Below are positions 62,110 through 64,000 of a DNA stretch of 64,000 nt, piece by piece (position 1 is the stretch's first letter; every line of letters begins with the position of its first letter). Under the pieces are notes generated by a model, which searched no databases, was not told where the DNA came from, and saw nothing but the letters and a program-made list of their open reading frames with translations. Source of the DNA: JBGSWL01 sp041752455 (GTDB lineage: Bacteria > Pseudomonadota > Alphaproteobacteria > Rhizobiales > Rhizobiaceae); assembly GCA_041752455.1 (NCBI GenBank), contig JBGSWL010000008.1:1-64000 (forward strand), written 5' to 3'. The position numbers and the translations under genes are program-made.

Positions 62110-63357
62110 TCAGCCGGTTGATGCACTCAGCGCGTTCCGGCGTCGCCTGAGAAAAAGCGCCTCGGCCGGTGTGGGTGCCCCGGCAATCGCAAGGTCATAG
62201 GCGTTGATTGCCCCGGAATGGTCGCCGGTTTTTGCAAGAAGCGCCGCGCAGGCGGCATGCCAAGGCTGATAGTCGGCCAATTCGCCCGACAGACCCTGCA
62301 CCAGAGCAAGTCCACGGACGGGGTCGCCGGCCTCAGCGATGGTAACGGCGGCATTGAGAGCGACCACCGGCGTCGGCTCGAAGCGCAGAAGAGTTCCATA
62401 AAGCGCGGCAATCTGAGGCCAGTCCGGACCGGCTGCAGCCATCTGGCAGTCGGCTATGGCGGCCTTGATCTGGTAGGGACCCGGTTTTCGCCGCGTGACG
62501 GCACGCGCGAGGATCGTGCGGCCCTCGTCGATGCGCCCGGCATCCCAAAGGCTACGGTCCTGTTCGGCAGGAGGCAGCGCAACACCGTCCGGCCCGACCC
62601 GTGCGGAGCGGCGCGCCGCGGTCAACAGCATCATCGCGAGCGCGCCTTCGATCTCCGGATCGTCGGGCCTCAGGCGGTCGATAAGCCGCATGAGATATTC
62701 CGCCTCGCGGCAGAGGTCGCGTGGCTCATTGCCACCGGCAACATAGCCGGTGGTGAAGATCAGGTAGACCGTTGCCAGGACGGCATTGAGCCTTGCGGGC
62801 CATAGGTCGGCATCGGGAACCGAAAACGGAATTCCTGCCGACGCAATCTTGGATTTTGCCCGGCTCAGCCGTTGGCCCATCGTCGTGTCGGCATCCAGAA
62901 ATGCGCTCGCGATTTCCGGCGTGGTCAGACCGCAGACGCTGCGCAGCGTCAGGGCGACGCGTGACTTCAACTCCAGAGCCGGATGGCAACAGGCAAAGAT
63001 CAGGCGCAGACGTTCGTCGGGGATTGTTTCAGGCTCGGGTGCAGCCTCGTCCTCGGCCAGAATGGAAAGCGCTCTTGCCTTTTGCTTGTCACGCACGTTG
63101 CCCCGCAGCCGGTCGATCGCCTTGCGCCGTGCGACCTGCAACAGCCAGCCCTGCGGCGAACTTGGCAGGCCGGTCCGCCCCCAATGGGCGAGAGCGGAAA
63201 TTGCAGCTTCCTGCAAAGCCTCTTCAGCAAGCGACAGATCGCGCAAACCTGCCGCCAAGGCGGCAAGGAGACGCCCCCGGTCCGATCGCATGACGCGATC
63301 CAGTTCCTTGGCGACCGCAATGGCGGAGACCGGACCGGGGGCAGTTTTATTGCTCAT
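62110..63357 (-). CDS. ECF-type RNA polymerase sigma factor with C-terminal extension (SigE/SigJ-like)
   Basis: This 415-residue protein has sigma regions 2 (LSLAEEALQEAAISALAHWG, SPQGWLLQVARRKAIDRLR) and 4 (LTLRSVCGLTTPEIASAFLD). A long C-terminal helical part continues (about 190-415), as in the DUF6596-type large ECF sigma factors usually paired with YciI-like proteins. The ATG is three bases after the YciI stop, so the pair is one operon. Probable role: stress- or ligand-controlled transcription. Confidence 0.9.
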   Translation of the reverse strand: MSNKTAPGPVSAIAVAKELDRVMRSDRGRLLAALAAGLRDLSLAEEALQEAAISALAHWGRTGLPSSPQGWLLQVARRKAIDRLRGNVRDKQKARALSILAEDEAAPEPETIPDERLRLIFACCHPALELKSRVALTLRSVCGLTTPEIASAFLDADTTMGQRLSRAKSKIASAGIPFSVPDADLWPARLNAVLATVYLIFTTGYVAGGNEPRDLCREAEYLMRLIDRLRPDDPEIEGALAMMLLTAARRSARVGPDGVALPPAEQDRSLWDAGRIDEGRTILARAVTRRKPGPYQIKAAIADCQMAAAGPDWPQIAALYGTLLRFEPTPVVALNAAVTIAEAGDPVRGLALVQGLSGELADYQPWHAACAALLAKTGDHSGAINAYDLAIAGAPTPAEALFLRRRRNALSASTG

Positions 63358-63360
63358 GGC

Positions 63361-63720
63361 TCAGCTTGCCGGATTGTAGTCCATGAGGGGGCGCACCTCG
63401 ATCGTTCCGAAGTTCGCCGAGGGTATCAAGGCAGCGTAGGTGAGTGCCGCATCCAGATCGGCGACATCGATGACGTAGTAGCCGCCGAGGTGTTCGCGGG
63501 TTTCGGCAAACGGGCCATCCATGGTCTCGACCTTGCCGGACTTGATGCGCAGTGAGGTGGCGGTTTCCACCCCTTTGAGACCTTCGCCACCGCGCAGAAC
63601 ACCGTCGGCCTTCATCCGTTCGTTGGCGGCGAAGAACCCGCCCATCATCTCGTTGAATTCAGGGGTGCCATAGGCAGGTTCGAGTGCGGGATCGTTGTAG
63701 ATCAAAAGCATGTACTGCAT
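63361..63720 (-). CDS. YciI-like (DGPF-type) protein
   Basis: This 119-residue protein has the YciI/DGPF fold: MQYMLLIYNDPALEPAYGT at the N-terminus, the METMDGPFAETREHLGGYYV-like motif around residue 70, and VRPLMDYNPAS at the end. These are often encoded with large ECF sigma factors and may sense or modulate them; the mechanism is not known. Immediately upstream of the sigma gene. Confidence 0.9.
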   Translation of the reverse strand: MQYMLLIYNDPALEPAYGTPEFNEMMGGFFAANERMKADGVLRGGEGLKGVETATSLRIKSGKVETMDGPFAETREHLGGYYVIDVADLDAALTYAALIPSANFGTIEVRPLMDYNPAS

Positions 63721-63737
63721 GGGATTTTTCCTTTTTA

Positions 63738-64000
63738 TCAGGCGTTGATCAGATGGAGGACAATGCAGACCATTGCGTTCAGCGCGGCAAGCAGGTTGGT
63801 GCCGTTGCCGACATAGCGCAGCGGGTGGCCGGCATTGTCCGGCAGAAGGCCAAACGGATGGGCGATCCGGCCGATCACCAGCAACGCGCCGGAAATGTGC
63901 AGCCACATGGCAGGTGTCCCCATGCCTTCAGCCAGCATCATCAGGATCAGCACGAAGGTTGACCATTCCGAGCAATTGCCGTGCTGGCGGATGCGTTGGA
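63738..64000 (-). CDS. MAPEG-family membrane protein (partial, N-terminus outside window)
   Basis: The last 87 codons of a gene that enters from beyond the right edge: QRIRQHGNCSEWSTFVLILM and GALLVIGRIAHPFGLLPD are typical of MAPEG (membrane-associated eicosanoid/glutathione metabolism) proteins, with two or three membrane helices visible. The start lies outside the window. It is 17 bp upstream of the YciI gene and may be co-transcribed. A glutathione-transferase-like role is a family inference. Confidence 0.85.
   Translation of the reverse strand, partial: QRIRQHGNCSEWSTFVLILMMLAEGMGTPAMWLHISGALLVIGRIAHPFGLLPDNAGHPLRYVGNGTNLLAALNAMVCIVLHLINA

Noticed and set aside
1..64000. CRISPR arrays, tRNA or rRNA genes, insertion sequences, prophage or restriction systems
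   Set aside because: No regularly spaced repeats, no tRNA T-loop/anticodon patterns in gaps, and no transposase, integrase or phage proteins among the real genes.

Overview
The window is a high-GC stretch of an alphaproteobacterial chromosome, most likely from the Hyphomicrobiales (Rhizobiales). The evidence is an Irr-type Fur regulator directly upstream of fabA-fabB-fabI, the rpsT-dnaA and dnaN-recF neighbourhoods, a CIRCE-controlled groESL operon, a complete Caulobacter/rhizobia-style Tad (cpa) pilus locus, and two copies of a 44-bp palindromic repeat of a kind common in this order. I cannot name the family or genus. No tRNA, rRNA, CRISPR array, insertion sequence or phage gene was found.

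Bases 1-17,200 are metabolic and accessory. A truncated secreted protein and a DMT-family exporter come first. A six-gene minus-strand operon follows (TctC-TctB-TctA uptake system, acylating aldehyde dehydrogenase, and the two subunits of an ADP-forming CoA ligase). It is divergent from an IclR regulator and, on the plus strand, sulfoacetaldehyde acetyltransferase (xsc). Together these read as a route for importing a C2 sulfonate, probably sulfoacetate, activating it to the CoA thioester, reducing it to sulfoacetaldehyde and cleaving that to sulfite and acetyl phosphate. A perfect 7-3-7 inverted repeat in the divergent promoter is a good operator candidate. Next is a three-gene 2-oxoacid oxidoreductase (KorC-KorA-KorB type). 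Its korA and korB genes are separated by an unrecognised two-helix membrane-protein gene.

Bases 17,200-30,600 hold groES-groEL and the Tad pilus locus. The locus is one minus-strand run flp-cpaA-cpaB-cpaC-cpaD-cpaE-cpaF-tadB-tadC. A divergent plus-strand set encodes a stand-alone secretin-N-domain protein, a TadE-like and a TadF-like pseudopilin. TadD and TadG are not present here.

Bases 30,600-64,000 are mostly core housekeeping. They include a PhnD-like binding protein, deoB-mutM, an enoyl-CoA hydratase, rpsT, dnaA, dnaN-recF-moeB-like, a 2-hydroxyacid dehydrogenase, an SH3 protein, irr/fabA-fabB-fabI, a membrane protein with degenerate GGDEF and intact EAL domains, an RsmC-like methyltransferase, and rpsO-pnp. 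A GNAT enzyme and an aldehyde dehydrogenase precede the translation/transcription operon rimP-nusA-ylxR-infB-rbfA-truB. That operon has a terminator-like hairpin in its leader just ahead of the rimP ribosome-binding site. The right edge carries a polysaccharide deacetylase lipoprotein, a YciI-like/ECF-sigma pair and a truncated MAPEG-family membrane protein.
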